Shown here: piece after piece, positions 38,783 to 47,344 of the stretch
Layout of the letters: each line of letters begins with the position of its first letter
Numbering within the stretch: position 1 is the stretch's first letter
Assembly (NCBI RefSeq): GCF_017696055.1
Contig: NZ_JAAORG010000001.1
Coordinates: 1-64,000 of the forward strand
Length of the DNA: 64,000 bases
From: Prochlorococcus marinus XMU1406
GTDB taxonomy: Bacteria > Cyanobacteriota > Cyanobacteriia > PCC-6307 > Cyanobiaceae
Reading direction: 5' to 3'
Translations under genes and position numbers: made by a program
The notes under the pieces: generated by a model
Told to the model about the DNA's origin: nothing
The model's database searches: none
The model's input: only the letters and a program-made list of their open reading frames with translations

Positions 38783-39601
38783 CAAAACTTACTAAACAAT
38801 AGTTCTTAGTTTATGGGAGTTAGTGAAATTTTTCAAAATTATTACTTATCACTTTTCAAGTTTTTAGTATCTTGCTTTTTATAACTGCCAATCCTACTTT
38901 TTAGGTTTCTATAAAATGGTTACCTCTCGTGTTTTTGATACTCTTGAAGCGACCATTCAGTTAAAAACTTAGGCAGAGATTTGTTATGTAGTTAAGCAAT
39001 GTATTCCAACATTCTGTAACTCACATCTTGTTAGTAAATATTCCTCAATCTTTGAGAATGTAAGCAGTATTTGTTTTGGACGTTTTTGTTTTGTTGCTAG
39101 TGTGTTGTTTTTGTAATAGATGTATTGTTTTAGTGAGTGGATTCAAGTTGGGAGTATGGATAACGTATCTATTACTATGTACAAGATTTATGGGTCTTTT
39201 AGAGGGCAAACTGGAAGATCACTATGCTCAAAATCTATATGTTCCCACTTGTCAAACTCGAGTAATGATAATGACTTATTCACATAATGGATTCTTTTCT
39301 TGATTTCTCCAAAGTTCTTTTTATCTACACTCTGTTTACTCCATGATTTCTCTGTAGAAAAACATCTTATAGTTCTATGATTTCTTTATCTTAAGATAAC
39401 TATTCCATCACACATTCGTCACACACCAATTTACTTGTGATACTATAAGTTCAACTCTTCAGTGATGCTAGTCACTTTCAAGGGTTAAAATATCGAATTT
39501 ACCAATGGGACTACTGAGCAGGAGTAAGTGAACAATTTTTCTAAAAAATTTAAGACTTTTATTTTATGTAAGAAATACTTTTTAATGAGATATTAATTGT
39601 A
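38783..39601. other. Long gene-poor stretch to the left of the PD-(D/E)XK gene
   Basis: About 820 bases without a convincing gene. It contains a 75-codon ORF (39076-39303) of unlikely composition. GATTTCTCTGTAGA at 39345-39358 is the inverse of 36673-36686. TGATTTCT recurs near 39301, 39344 and 39377. AGTGA/TCACT could pair at about 39461-39476. The GC of a sampled line is 20/60. It may hold small RNA genes or degraded sequence; I cannot tell by reading. Confidence 0.6.
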
Positions 39602-40315
39602 ATGAGCGGAATTTTAAAATTAAGTCGATCTACTGTTGAGAAATATCTTAGTTGTCCAAGATGTTGTGTACTTGATAAAAAATATCAAATAAAACCACCA
39701 TCATTACCATTTACTTTAAATATTGCTGTAGATAATTTATGTAAAAATGAATTTGATTACTACAGAAAAATTCAGGCGCCACATCCTTTATTTATTGAAC
39801 ATGGGATTGATGCTGTTCCTTTCAAACACAAAGATTTGGAACTTTGGAGAAGTAATTTTCAAGGTATAAGATATAAGTCAATTGAACATAATTATGATTT
39901 TGGTGGAGCTGTGGACGATATTTGGCAGAAAAAAAATGGTGACCTTATTATTATTGATGTAAAAGCAACATCTAGAAATAATTTTGATTGGTCTGAAACT
40001 TTTAATAAATACGAATATGCAAAAGCTTATAAGAGGCAATTAGAAATGTATCAGTGGTTATTTAAAAAAAACGGTTTTCAAGTCGCCAAAGAAGCTTATC
40101 TTTTATATTTCAATGGAAAGAAAAATGAAGAGTTATTTAATAACCAATTAAATTTTGACGTTCATCTTATTAAATTAGATTGCTCTACTTCATGGGTAGA
40201 AAAAAAGATAATTGATACGGTTAATTTATTACGTTCGGATGTTTTCCCCAAACCTTCCTTAAATTGTGAGTACTGTAATTATTTAAAGAAGCGTTGGCAG
40301 TTATCCATAACTTAA
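39602..40315 (+). CDS. PD-(D/E)XK nuclease family protein with flanking cysteines
   Basis: The 237-residue protein has the RecB/Cas4-like nuclease core: D105 in GGAVDDIW, D119-x-K121 in IIIDVKATS and Q146 in QLEMYQWL. Cysteines C18, C21 and C22 at the N-terminus (YLSCPRCC) and C222 and C225 at the C-terminus (NCEYC) resemble the [4Fe-4S] staple of AddB/Cas4-type nucleases. No cas genes or CRISPR array are nearby, so a DNA-repair role is the likelier reading. The start ATG is at 39602. Confidence 0.85.
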   Translation: MSGILKLSRSTVEKYLSCPRCCVLDKKYQIKPPSLPFTLNIAVDNLCKNEFDYYRKIQAPHPLFIEHGIDAVPFKHKDLELWRSNFQGIRYKSIEHNYDFGGAVDDIWQKKNGDLIIIDVKATSRNNFDWSETFNKYEYAKAYKRQLEMYQWLFKKNGFQVAKEAYLLYFNGKKNEELFNNQLNFDVHLIKLDCSTSWVEKKIIDTVNLLRSDVFPKPSLNCEYCNYLKKRWQLSIT

Positions 40316-40395
40316 TATTCATAGGAAATTTTTTCATATTTCTGGAAAAATAGTGAAAAAAAGATAATCTTTAATTAGATTATTTATTTAGACTT

Positions 40396-41004
40396 TTGAT
40401 AAAATCGAAAAATTCTGAAAGAAAGATAACTAATCATCTCCAACAAGATGTAGTCAAAGTATCTGGTAAAACAATTTTTATTAATCCTTTTTTATATTGG
40501 CGCAGATTTGACGAAAATACTAATAGATGGCTTAGAGAACCTGGTCAAATGTCAGAGGATCAAATTTCACCAAACAGGAACCGTTTTTATCCAGAAATAG
40601 AGTGGGCTGATTTAAGTCATGAGCAAAAGCTTATAAAAGATGCAACTGTTGAGATGTTTTTAAAAACTCTTGAATTGATAAGTACTTTTCATCCTTATCT
40701 TAGTTCCGGACAATTATTAGAAGTAGAGAGAAAAATGGCGATTATAAAAAAAATTCCTTTCGAAAAGTGGGTAACAAAATCTTTCGCGAAAAAAGCGAGA
40801 TTATTAGAAAATGAAAAAAGAAAATTTCAAAGAGAAAGATTTTTTAGTAGTTGGAGGGAATGGTTTAGTCTTGTAAATACTCAACAAGCCATTTTGCCGT
40901 TAATCGTCACAATATTTATTTCTTCATTTATTGGATGGTCTTTAGGGATATCAAAGAATAGTTGTAATCCTTATTTTGAACAAAATATAGATCAACTAAA
41001 TTAA
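40396..41004 (+). CDS. Membrane-anchored protein of unknown function
   Basis: The 202-residue protein is TTG-initiated at 40396. It is basic and aromatic-rich in its soluble part (NPFLYWRRFDENTNRWLREP) and has a single hydrophobic helix near residues 170-188 (ILPLIVTIFISSFIGW). The composition is normal for this genome. I do not recognise a family. It lies between the nuclease gene and a 47-aa gene, all plus strand, upstream of PBP2. Confidence 0.7.
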   Translation: MIKSKNSERKITNHLQQDVVKVSGKTIFINPFLYWRRFDENTNRWLREPGQMSEDQISPNRNRFYPEIEWADLSHEQKLIKDATVEMFLKTLELISTFHPYLSSGQLLEVERKMAIIKKIPFEKWVTKSFAKKARLLENEKRKFQRERFFSSWREWFSLVNTQQAILPLIVTIFISSFIGWSLGISKNSCNPYFEQNIDQLN

Positions 41005-41118
41005 TTTATTTTTGATATTTTTTAAACTATCTAAGTTAATATAAATTTGAAAAAATACCTTTCTTTTTTAAGATTAGATTATATTAATTGAAATGATTGC
41101 TTAAAAAGCTTAAGTTTT

Positions 41119-41262
41119 ATGAGTGGAAATTTTAATTCAAATAATATTGTAAATGACGAAATTAATTTGAACAATGAAGATAGTGATTATAAAGATTTAA
41201 TCACTAGACTTAAAGAGATAAAATCAATCATTGGTTTATTGGAAAAAACAATATTTAAATAA
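41119..41262 (+). CDS. 47-residue small protein upstream of PBP2
   Basis: An ATG-initiated frame of 47 codons reads MSGNFNSNNIVNDEINLNNE and continues to a helix, ITRLKEIKSIIGLLEKTIFK, before TAA. It starts 114 bases after the previous gene and ends 11 bases before the PBP2 start, so it could be translated from the same message. The acidic, asparagine-rich first half and amphipathic second half look like a protein rather than random frame. No family is recognised. Confidence 0.55.
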   Translation: MSGNFNSNNIVNDEINLNNEDSDYKDLITRLKEIKSIIGLLEKTIFK

Positions 41263-41273
41263 ATTTTATATTT

Positions 41274-43064
41274 TTGATAAAAACAAGTCCTAATAAAAAA
41301 CTTATTTCAATAAAGAGACAATCTTTAGTCTTACTTATTTTTTCTTCTATTTCGTTTCTATTGATTCTATTTAGGTTAATTTTTTTACAACTTTTAAATT
41401 ATGAATCTTTTAAGAAGATGTCAGATGAGAATAGGATCAGACTTATTGCTTCACAGCCAATACGCGGAAGAATACTAGATAAAAATGGTTATGTTTTAGC
41501 AGATAGTAGAGTTAAATATTCTTTGATAATAAAGCCTCAATCTGTTAATAAAACCAATTGGGAAAGACATAAATCAAGTATTTCTAACTTGTTAAATATT
41601 GAAAGTAATGAAATTCAAAAAAAATATTCTGATGGTCTAAAAAATCAAAAACTTTCAGTAACTATTCTTGATGATTTAAATGTAGATCAATTAATAAAAT
41701 TCAAGGAAAATGAAGGTGATTTAATTAGTTTTGAAATAGCTACCAAATTAATTAGATATTATCCTTATAAATCCCTTGCTGCCCATGTAATTGGTTATAC
41801 TCAGCCAATTACTGAATCAGAATATAAATTCTTATCTAAGAAAGGTTATAAATTAAATGACTTAATAGGAAGAACAGGAATTGAATATGTTTACGAAGAT
41901 TTTATAAGAGGGGAATGGGGTGGAGAAATGGTTGAAGTAAATTCATTAGGAAAATTTCAAAGATCATTGGGTATAAGACCTCCAGTACAAGGGAATGATA
42001 TTGAATTAACAATAGACCTTAATCTGCAATTAGTTGCTGAGAAAGTTCTTCAAGATAAAAAAGCTGGAGCGATAATAGTAATGGATCCAAGAGATGGTGC
42101 AATAAGAGCGATGGTAAGTAAGCCTAATTTTGATTTGAATTTTTTTTCAAAGGATTTTAAGCCTGAAAAGGAATACAATAATATCTTTAATTCTCCTGAA
42201 AAACCTCTTTTTAATAGAGCATTAAATGCTTATGATCCAGGAAGTGTTTGGAAAATTGTAACAGCATTAGCGGGCTTGGAAAGTGGAAAATTTCCTAGAG
42301 ATACAATGTTAGATACCAAACCATGTATAACTTATGGGAGTCAATGCTTTAGAGAGCATAATGATTTAGGCTTTGGAGTAATAGGTTATGAAGATGCTTT
42401 AAGAGTTTCTAGTAATACATTTTTTTATCAGGTAGGTTATGGAGTAGGAGTTGATGAAATTCATAAGATCTCCCGAAAGCTTGGTTTTAATTCTTTATCT
42501 GGAATTGAAATTTCTGAACAAGAAAATATAGGATTAGTAGCTAGTAGTGAATGGGCTAAAGAAGGTAGAGGATGGGGGCAGCCAGGAAGAACTCCTTGGG
42601 TTCCAGAAGATATTGCGAGTATGTCTATTGGGCAAATGGTTGTTCAAGTAACTCCAATTCAAATTGCTAGAGCATATTCAGCGATTGCTAATGGAGGTTA
42701 TTTAGTAACTCCTTATTTAACTCAAAAATATAGAGAATCTTTGCCTGATAAATCAAGAATTAAACTTGATATTGATCCAAAGCATATCCAGTTATTAAAA
42801 AATGGTTTACGAAAAGTTGTTGAATCTGGAACAGGTGTAGGAATTAATACTGGAGTCACTAATATGCCCCCAGTCTCTGGTAAAACGGGAACCGCTGAAG
42901 ATTGGAAGACTGGTTTGGACCATGCTTGGTTTGTATGCTTTACTCCATCAGAGGCAAGTGAACTTCTAGTTGTCGCTTTTGCCCAAAATACACCAGGTGG
43001 AGGGTCAGTTCATGCACTTCCTATGGCGAAAGAAATTCTAAAAGTTTGGAATAAAAATAATTGA
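41274..43064 (+). CDS. mrdA: Penicillin-binding protein 2 (peptidoglycan DD-transpeptidase)
   Basis: PBP2 cross-links peptidoglycan during elongation with RodA. The 596-residue protein has an N-terminal TM helix (about 18-40), the PBP dimerisation domain (PIRGRILDKNGYVLADS near 62-78) and a transpeptidase domain. The catalytic motif is S324-x-x-K327 in DPGSVWK, SSN is near 380 and KTG near 538 in GKTGTAEDW. The start is TTG at 41274. The FMN reductase gene converges on it. Confidence 0.95.
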   Translation: MIKTSPNKKLISIKRQSLVLLIFSSISFLLILFRLIFLQLLNYESFKKMSDENRIRLIASQPIRGRILDKNGYVLADSRVKYSLIIKPQSVNKTNWERHKSSISNLLNIESNEIQKKYSDGLKNQKLSVTILDDLNVDQLIKFKENEGDLISFEIATKLIRYYPYKSLAAHVIGYTQPITESEYKFLSKKGYKLNDLIGRTGIEYVYEDFIRGEWGGEMVEVNSLGKFQRSLGIRPPVQGNDIELTIDLNLQLVAEKVLQDKKAGAIIVMDPRDGAIRAMVSKPNFDLNFFSKDFKPEKEYNNIFNSPEKPLFNRALNAYDPGSVWKIVTALAGLESGKFPRDTMLDTKPCITYGSQCFREHNDLGFGVIGYEDALRVSSNTFFYQVGYGVGVDEIHKISRKLGFNSLSGIEISEQENIGLVASSEWAKEGRGWGQPGRTPWVPEDIASMSIGQMVVQVTPIQIARAYSAIANGGYLVTPYLTQKYRESLPDKSRIKLDIDPKHIQLLKNGLRKVVESGTGVGINTGVTNMPPVSGKTGTAEDWKTGLDHAWFVCFTPSEASELLVVAFAQNTPGGGSVHALPMAKEILKVWNKNN

Positions 43065-43088
43065 TAAGAAGTTTTCAATTACAAATTT

Positions 43089-43613
43089 TTATGTTTTTAT
43101 TTTTTTCATTTGTAGAAGTCTTTGAATAATATCTTCAATAGTTTTTGTATCTATTGGTTTACTATATGAGGACAAAAGTTGTCTTCCTAATACCTGACTT
43201 CCTAAATGCACTAATTGAATGCGTAATGAGGTGAGTAGCTCTAAACCTACTCCACCAGAGAATGTAGCAATTGCGATTGGTTGACCATTAAATAAATTCC
43301 TAAAGTCATCTCCTGAAATAGATAACCAAGCTATAAAGTTTGAGAGAATAGGGGGAATAGATCCATTATATTCAGGAGCACAAATCACCCACTTTTCTAT
43401 TGCGAAAAGCTTTTTTTTTAATTCTTCTATTACAACTGGGATATTATCTTTGCTGTGAATTCTTGGATTAAATAACGGAATATCAAGAGTCGTAAGATCT
43501 AATATCTCAGAACTTATTTTCAGTTCATTACTTTTTTCAAGGAATTTTTCAGAAAGTTCTAGATTTTTTCCACAACTAGCAGTAATGATTATAAGATCTT
43601 TTGATTCAGTCAT
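43089..43613 (-). CDS. NADPH-dependent FMN reductase
   Basis: The 174-residue flavoprotein has the family's flavodoxin-like fold, with the blocks ICAPEYNGSIPPILSNFIAW and FSGGVGLELL. Members reduce FMN, quinones or chromate using NADPH. It is 17 bases downstream of flv1 on the same strand, so it is probably in the flv3-flv1 transcript. Whether it supplies electrons to the flavodiiron proteins is an inference from position; those proteins carry their own flavin reductase domain. Confidence 0.88.
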   Translation of the reverse strand: MTESKDLIIITASCGKNLELSEKFLEKSNELKISSEILDLTTLDIPLFNPRIHSKDNIPVVIEELKKKLFAIEKWVICAPEYNGSIPPILSNFIAWLSISGDDFRNLFNGQPIAIATFSGGVGLELLTSLRIQLVHLGSQVLGRQLLSSYSKPIDTKTIEDIIQRLLQMKKIKT

Positions 43614-43630
43614 AAATTAGATAAATAAAT

Positions 43631-45433
43631 TTAATAGCTAGCACCAGTTTTACGGTGATGAACTGCTGTCAGACTATCGGATTTTAGTATATTACCGTGT
43701 AGTACTTCAGCGTATATTACCCAATGATCTCCACATTCCATTCTCTCTTTTACTGAAGCGTCTAACCACGCTAAAGATTCAGGAATGATTATTTGTTCAT
43801 TAGGAGTTAATTCAATATTTAAACCTTCAAATCTATCTTCGCCTGGCGCAAAGGGTTTTGTGAATCTTTTCAAAGGTTCTTTAAAATCTTTTTCACTAAG
43901 AATATTTAATGCGAATGAATCTCCTATTTGCAGGAGAGACTCTACCGATCTATCTTTTGCTACTGCAATACTTAACCCCGGAGGAGAAAAACTTGCTTGA
44001 CTAACCCAGGATGCAAGCATAGCTCCTTTAATATTATTCTCATCTTTGCCCTTAGAGGCAGTTAGAACGCAGAGTGAGCCAATTACTCTTCCAAGAGCTT
44101 GTAGCTTTGGATTCGTTTTGCTTGTAATCATTCCAGTATCAGACTTTCTAGGTTTTGTTTTTACTTTTTTTAAAATTTTTCTTCCAAAATGAGTTCCTAT
44201 TTCTTCTAGCTCTTTAATCTTTGGTTTATTTGGACTGAATTTAATTCTTATAGGGTCAAAACTAAACTTAAAACCACCGTCTTTTAATTTTGTTTCAAGT
44301 AAATCTATAGCTTCGCCGCTCCAGCCAAAACTGCCAAAAATTCCCACTGGCTTATCTCTATTGCCCTCTGCTAACAATGTTCCTAGTGCACTAACTATTG
44401 GAGTTGGTGCGTGACCACCCAATGTGGGAGAGCCTATTAAATATCCATCAGCATTTTGGATAGATTTTATAAGTACATCATTAGGTGTAAATTCACAATT
44501 AATACTTTCAACTTCTACTGAGGTTCTATTTATCCCTTTAGCTAATGCATCACCTATTGAGGCTGTATTTCCATATGCACTAGCATATATCAGAGCGATC
44601 TTAGGATTATTTGTTGAGAGATTCTCTCCCCATCTAATGTAGTCATTCAAAAAGCTTTTTAAGCTATATTCGATCGCGGGTCCGTGTAATGGCGCAATAG
44701 TTTTAATGTCATAATCTGCAATTTTTTCAGTTATTGATACTACTTGATTAGACATTGGTGCCATCAAGCAATCATAAAAATGTTTCCTATCAATTTCTGT
44801 ACTAACTCGATTTGTTTCAGACCAATATTTAGATGCAATGTGTGCAGAGAAAATTTTTTCACTAATAAGTATTTCTTGATTACGTTCATAAATTATCAGG
44901 CCACCAGGCCAACGTGCTGTTGGAATAGGAATTAACTCTAGTGAAATGTTGTCTAATTCTAAATTAAGTTCTTTTTTAATTATGTTTATTCCAGGTAATT
45001 GAATTTCAATAAAGTTATCTAAGGTAGGATTTCTTTGATTCCAAAGTTCGCTAATAAGTTTATAACCTGGATTAGAGCAAGTAATAGTTGTGTTTTGAAA
45101 TTGGGTACTTATATTTTTTAAAGTTTCAATAATTTGGGGATTAATATGGCCAGAAATGAAGTTGATTTTATCTAATCTAAATTCATCGCAAAACCTAGAA
45201 ATTACTTTACTAAATGAATTTAAATATTGTTTTTCAGGTGGATGAATAATAAAAAGTTCCTCATGACTTCTAATGAAGAAAGTATTAAAAGAGGTTCCTT
45301 TTTCAAGGTTAAATTCAAGTTCAAATCTTTCTTTATTTTGATCTAAGAATCTTACGCAAGAAAAATTTTCGGTAATTTCAAATTCTGAAAAGTTTTGATT
45401 TTTTGCAAGTAAGCCTATATTAATATCTGACAT
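43631..45433 (-). CDS. flv1: Flavodiiron protein, Flv1 type (non-canonical metal site)
   Basis: The 600-residue protein has three parts: a beta-lactamase-like domain (about 25-255), a flavodoxin domain (SAYGNTASIGDALAKG near 283-298) and a C-terminal flavin reductase domain. Where canonical flavodiiron proteins have H-x-E-x-D-H, this one reads H96-I-N-P-Q-I, so the metal ligands are lost. In cyanobacteria Flv1 pairs with Flv3 to photoreduce O2 to water at the PSI acceptor side. The gene lies 16 bases after flv3 on the minus strand. Confidence 0.9.
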   Translation of the reverse strand: MSDINIGLLAKNQNFSEFEITENFSCVRFLDQNKERFELEFNLEKGTSFNTFFIRSHEELFIIHPPEKQYLNSFSKVISRFCDEFRLDKINFISGHINPQIIETLKNISTQFQNTTITCSNPGYKLISELWNQRNPTLDNFIEIQLPGINIIKKELNLELDNISLELIPIPTARWPGGLIIYERNQEILISEKIFSAHIASKYWSETNRVSTEIDRKHFYDCLMAPMSNQVVSITEKIADYDIKTIAPLHGPAIEYSLKSFLNDYIRWGENLSTNNPKIALIYASAYGNTASIGDALAKGINRTSVEVESINCEFTPNDVLIKSIQNADGYLIGSPTLGGHAPTPIVSALGTLLAEGNRDKPVGIFGSFGWSGEAIDLLETKLKDGGFKFSFDPIRIKFSPNKPKIKELEEIGTHFGRKILKKVKTKPRKSDTGMITSKTNPKLQALGRVIGSLCVLTASKGKDENNIKGAMLASWVSQASFSPPGLSIAVAKDRSVESLLQIGDSFALNILSEKDFKEPLKRFTKPFAPGEDRFEGLNIELTPNEQIIIPESLAWLDASVKERMECGDHWVIYAEVLHGNILKSDSLTAVHHRKTGASY

Positions 45434-45449
45434 TTTAAAGACTTATTTT

Positions 45450-47225
45450 CTAATAGTGATTAGCAACTTTTCTGTGATGAACTGCTGTCTTACATGATAA
45501 ATCAGAAACATTACCATTTTCAACAATTCCATATATTATCCAATGGTCTGGAGTCTCCAGTCTGGAACTAACTTTACAATCTAAAAAGGCGAGTGAATCT
45601 GAGAGAACTGGTCCTCCTTCAGCTATGTTGCTAATTACATCTACATCTGCAAATCTATCAGCTCCAGGGGCAAATCTCTTTAAAAAATGTCTGAACATTT
45701 TTTGATAGTTATCTTCTCTCAAGATATTCACTACAAAACCTTTCCCAACTTGCATATATGATTCAATAGCCCTATCTTTTGCCACTGCAACTGTAATACC
45801 TGGTGGAGAAAAGCTTGCTTGACTAACCCAACTAGCAACCATTGCACTTTGTCTAAATGTCGAGCCTTCCCCTTGGCTCGCTGTAACTACATATAATCCT
45901 CCACTTAATCTACCTAACGCTTTATCTAAATTTGAATCAAGGCTCTTCATAGAGGCTATATTCTTCTTTTTATTGATCAATTGACCCAAGTCAGTTCCAG
46001 CTTCTTCGAATTGTTGATAAACAATGGGATCTGGGATATTTTTAACTCTTAAAGGGGAAAAAGCTTCTTTTTGACCAAGTTCTCTTAATTTATTTGCTAA
46101 GGAATCTATTGGTTCATCATTTCCACCAAATGCATCATAGACAGCAGTAAATTGTTTCGGTTTTAGTCCTGCAAATAAAGTACCGAGAGATTCTTTTAAT
46201 TCATTATCTGAGTCTACTGGCCATGTAGGAATGACTACTGCTTTTGATTCGGAAATCAAACTTGTTAATTCTTGCGGGTCAGAAGATCTTAAATCAATTA
46301 ATTGAACCTGTGCATCCGCTTTACTTATTCCATGAGATATCGCTTGACTTAGTCGATCACAATAACCATAGTCGCTGATATAGCAAACTGAGACAAAATC
46401 ATTACCTTTGCTTTTATTGCTACTCCATTCGAGATATTTTCCTTTCCAAAAATTGACCTGATTATGGAGCAAAGGCCCATGACCAACAGCTATTGTTTTT
46501 AATTCAGGTAGCTTATCTATTCTTTTAATTGCCTGCAGAACGCTTCTAGCGTTTGGACCCATAAGGCAATCGTAATAAAAACGGAAATCATCGTATATTT
46601 TTTTTTGATCAGTGTCAAAAAATTCGTCAGAGCAATAATGAAGTCCAAATGCATCGCATGTATAAAGAACATGTGTGCTGTGATCATATGAAAATATGGT
46701 ATCTGGCCAATGTAAATTTGGTGCACTTATAAATTCAATATTATGTTCTAAACCGCTATTAGGATTAGTTCCTAGATTTAAAAACTCTCCACTCTTAACC
46801 TCTAAATGCTTAAAGGGAATATGAATTTGGTCTTCAATAAATTTAAGGGCTAATTTTGATCCAACTACTGTGATATTTTGGTTTAACTCTAAAAGATTAC
46901 CTATTAAACCAGAATGATCAGGTTCTGTATGGCTTGTAATTAGATAATCAATCTCTTGCGGATTTACCTTTTTCAGTAATTCTTCAAACCATAATTCTTC
47001 GAACTTTGCATGACTAGTATCAATAATTGCTATTTTTTCGCCTTTAATAATAAAACTATTGTAAGTAGTTCCATTTCTTAGACCAAATTCAATATCAAAT
47101 CTACTGCGATCCCAATCCAGAGATCTTATGGCACAAGAATCATCAGTAAAGTTTTGAGATTGTACTGTCAACTTGTTATTTATTTGTGCCAATTTAGAAT
47201 TACTTGTCTGGGCAGAGGCTATCAT
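45450..47225 (-). CDS. flv3: Flavodiiron protein, Flv3 type
   Basis: This 591-residue partner has the same three domains as its neighbour but keeps the diiron ligands, H99-T-E101-P-D103-H104 in SHTEPDHSG. The flavodoxin part is degenerate in its phosphate loop (SDYGYCDRLSQAISHG). It would act with Flv1 in O2 photoreduction, protecting PSI under changing light. It is first in the minus-strand run flv3-flv1-FMN reductase and divergent from alaS across 119 bases. Confidence 0.9.
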   Translation of the reverse strand: MIASAQTSNSKLAQINNKLTVQSQNFTDDSCAIRSLDWDRSRFDIEFGLRNGTTYNSFIIKGEKIAIIDTSHAKFEELWFEELLKKVNPQEIDYLITSHTEPDHSGLIGNLLELNQNITVVGSKLALKFIEDQIHIPFKHLEVKSGEFLNLGTNPNSGLEHNIEFISAPNLHWPDTIFSYDHSTHVLYTCDAFGLHYCSDEFFDTDQKKIYDDFRFYYDCLMGPNARSVLQAIKRIDKLPELKTIAVGHGPLLHNQVNFWKGKYLEWSSNKSKGNDFVSVCYISDYGYCDRLSQAISHGISKADAQVQLIDLRSSDPQELTSLISESKAVVIPTWPVDSDNELKESLGTLFAGLKPKQFTAVYDAFGGNDEPIDSLANKLRELGQKEAFSPLRVKNIPDPIVYQQFEEAGTDLGQLINKKKNIASMKSLDSNLDKALGRLSGGLYVVTASQGEGSTFRQSAMVASWVSQASFSPPGITVAVAKDRAIESYMQVGKGFVVNILREDNYQKMFRHFLKRFAPGADRFADVDVISNIAEGGPVLSDSLAFLDCKVSSRLETPDHWIIYGIVENGNVSDLSCKTAVHHRKVANHY

Positions 47226-47245
47226 AGAATAATTCGCTTTATAAA

Positions 47246-47259
47246 ATAACTTTAGTTAT
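47246..47259. promoter_or_regulatory. Inverted repeat between flv3 and alaS
   Basis: ATAACT-TT-AGTTAT (14 bases, perfect) lies 21 bases upstream of the flv3 ATG and 86 upstream of alaS. The position suits an operator of the light- or redox-controlled flv genes. No regulator is identifiable from the sequence. Confidence 0.3.
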
Positions 47260-47344
47260 ATAGAATATAGATCCGCGTGATCATTTTTGCGAAATAACCG
47301 AAATTATGCTTTTCTTTAATTTTTATTCTTCTTATTCTGGATAA

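Noticed and set aside
39076-39303. 75-codon plus-strand ORF in the empty stretch
   Set aside because: Its Cys-, Val- and Leu-heavy start and mixed tail look like chance translation, and nothing nearby supports expression.
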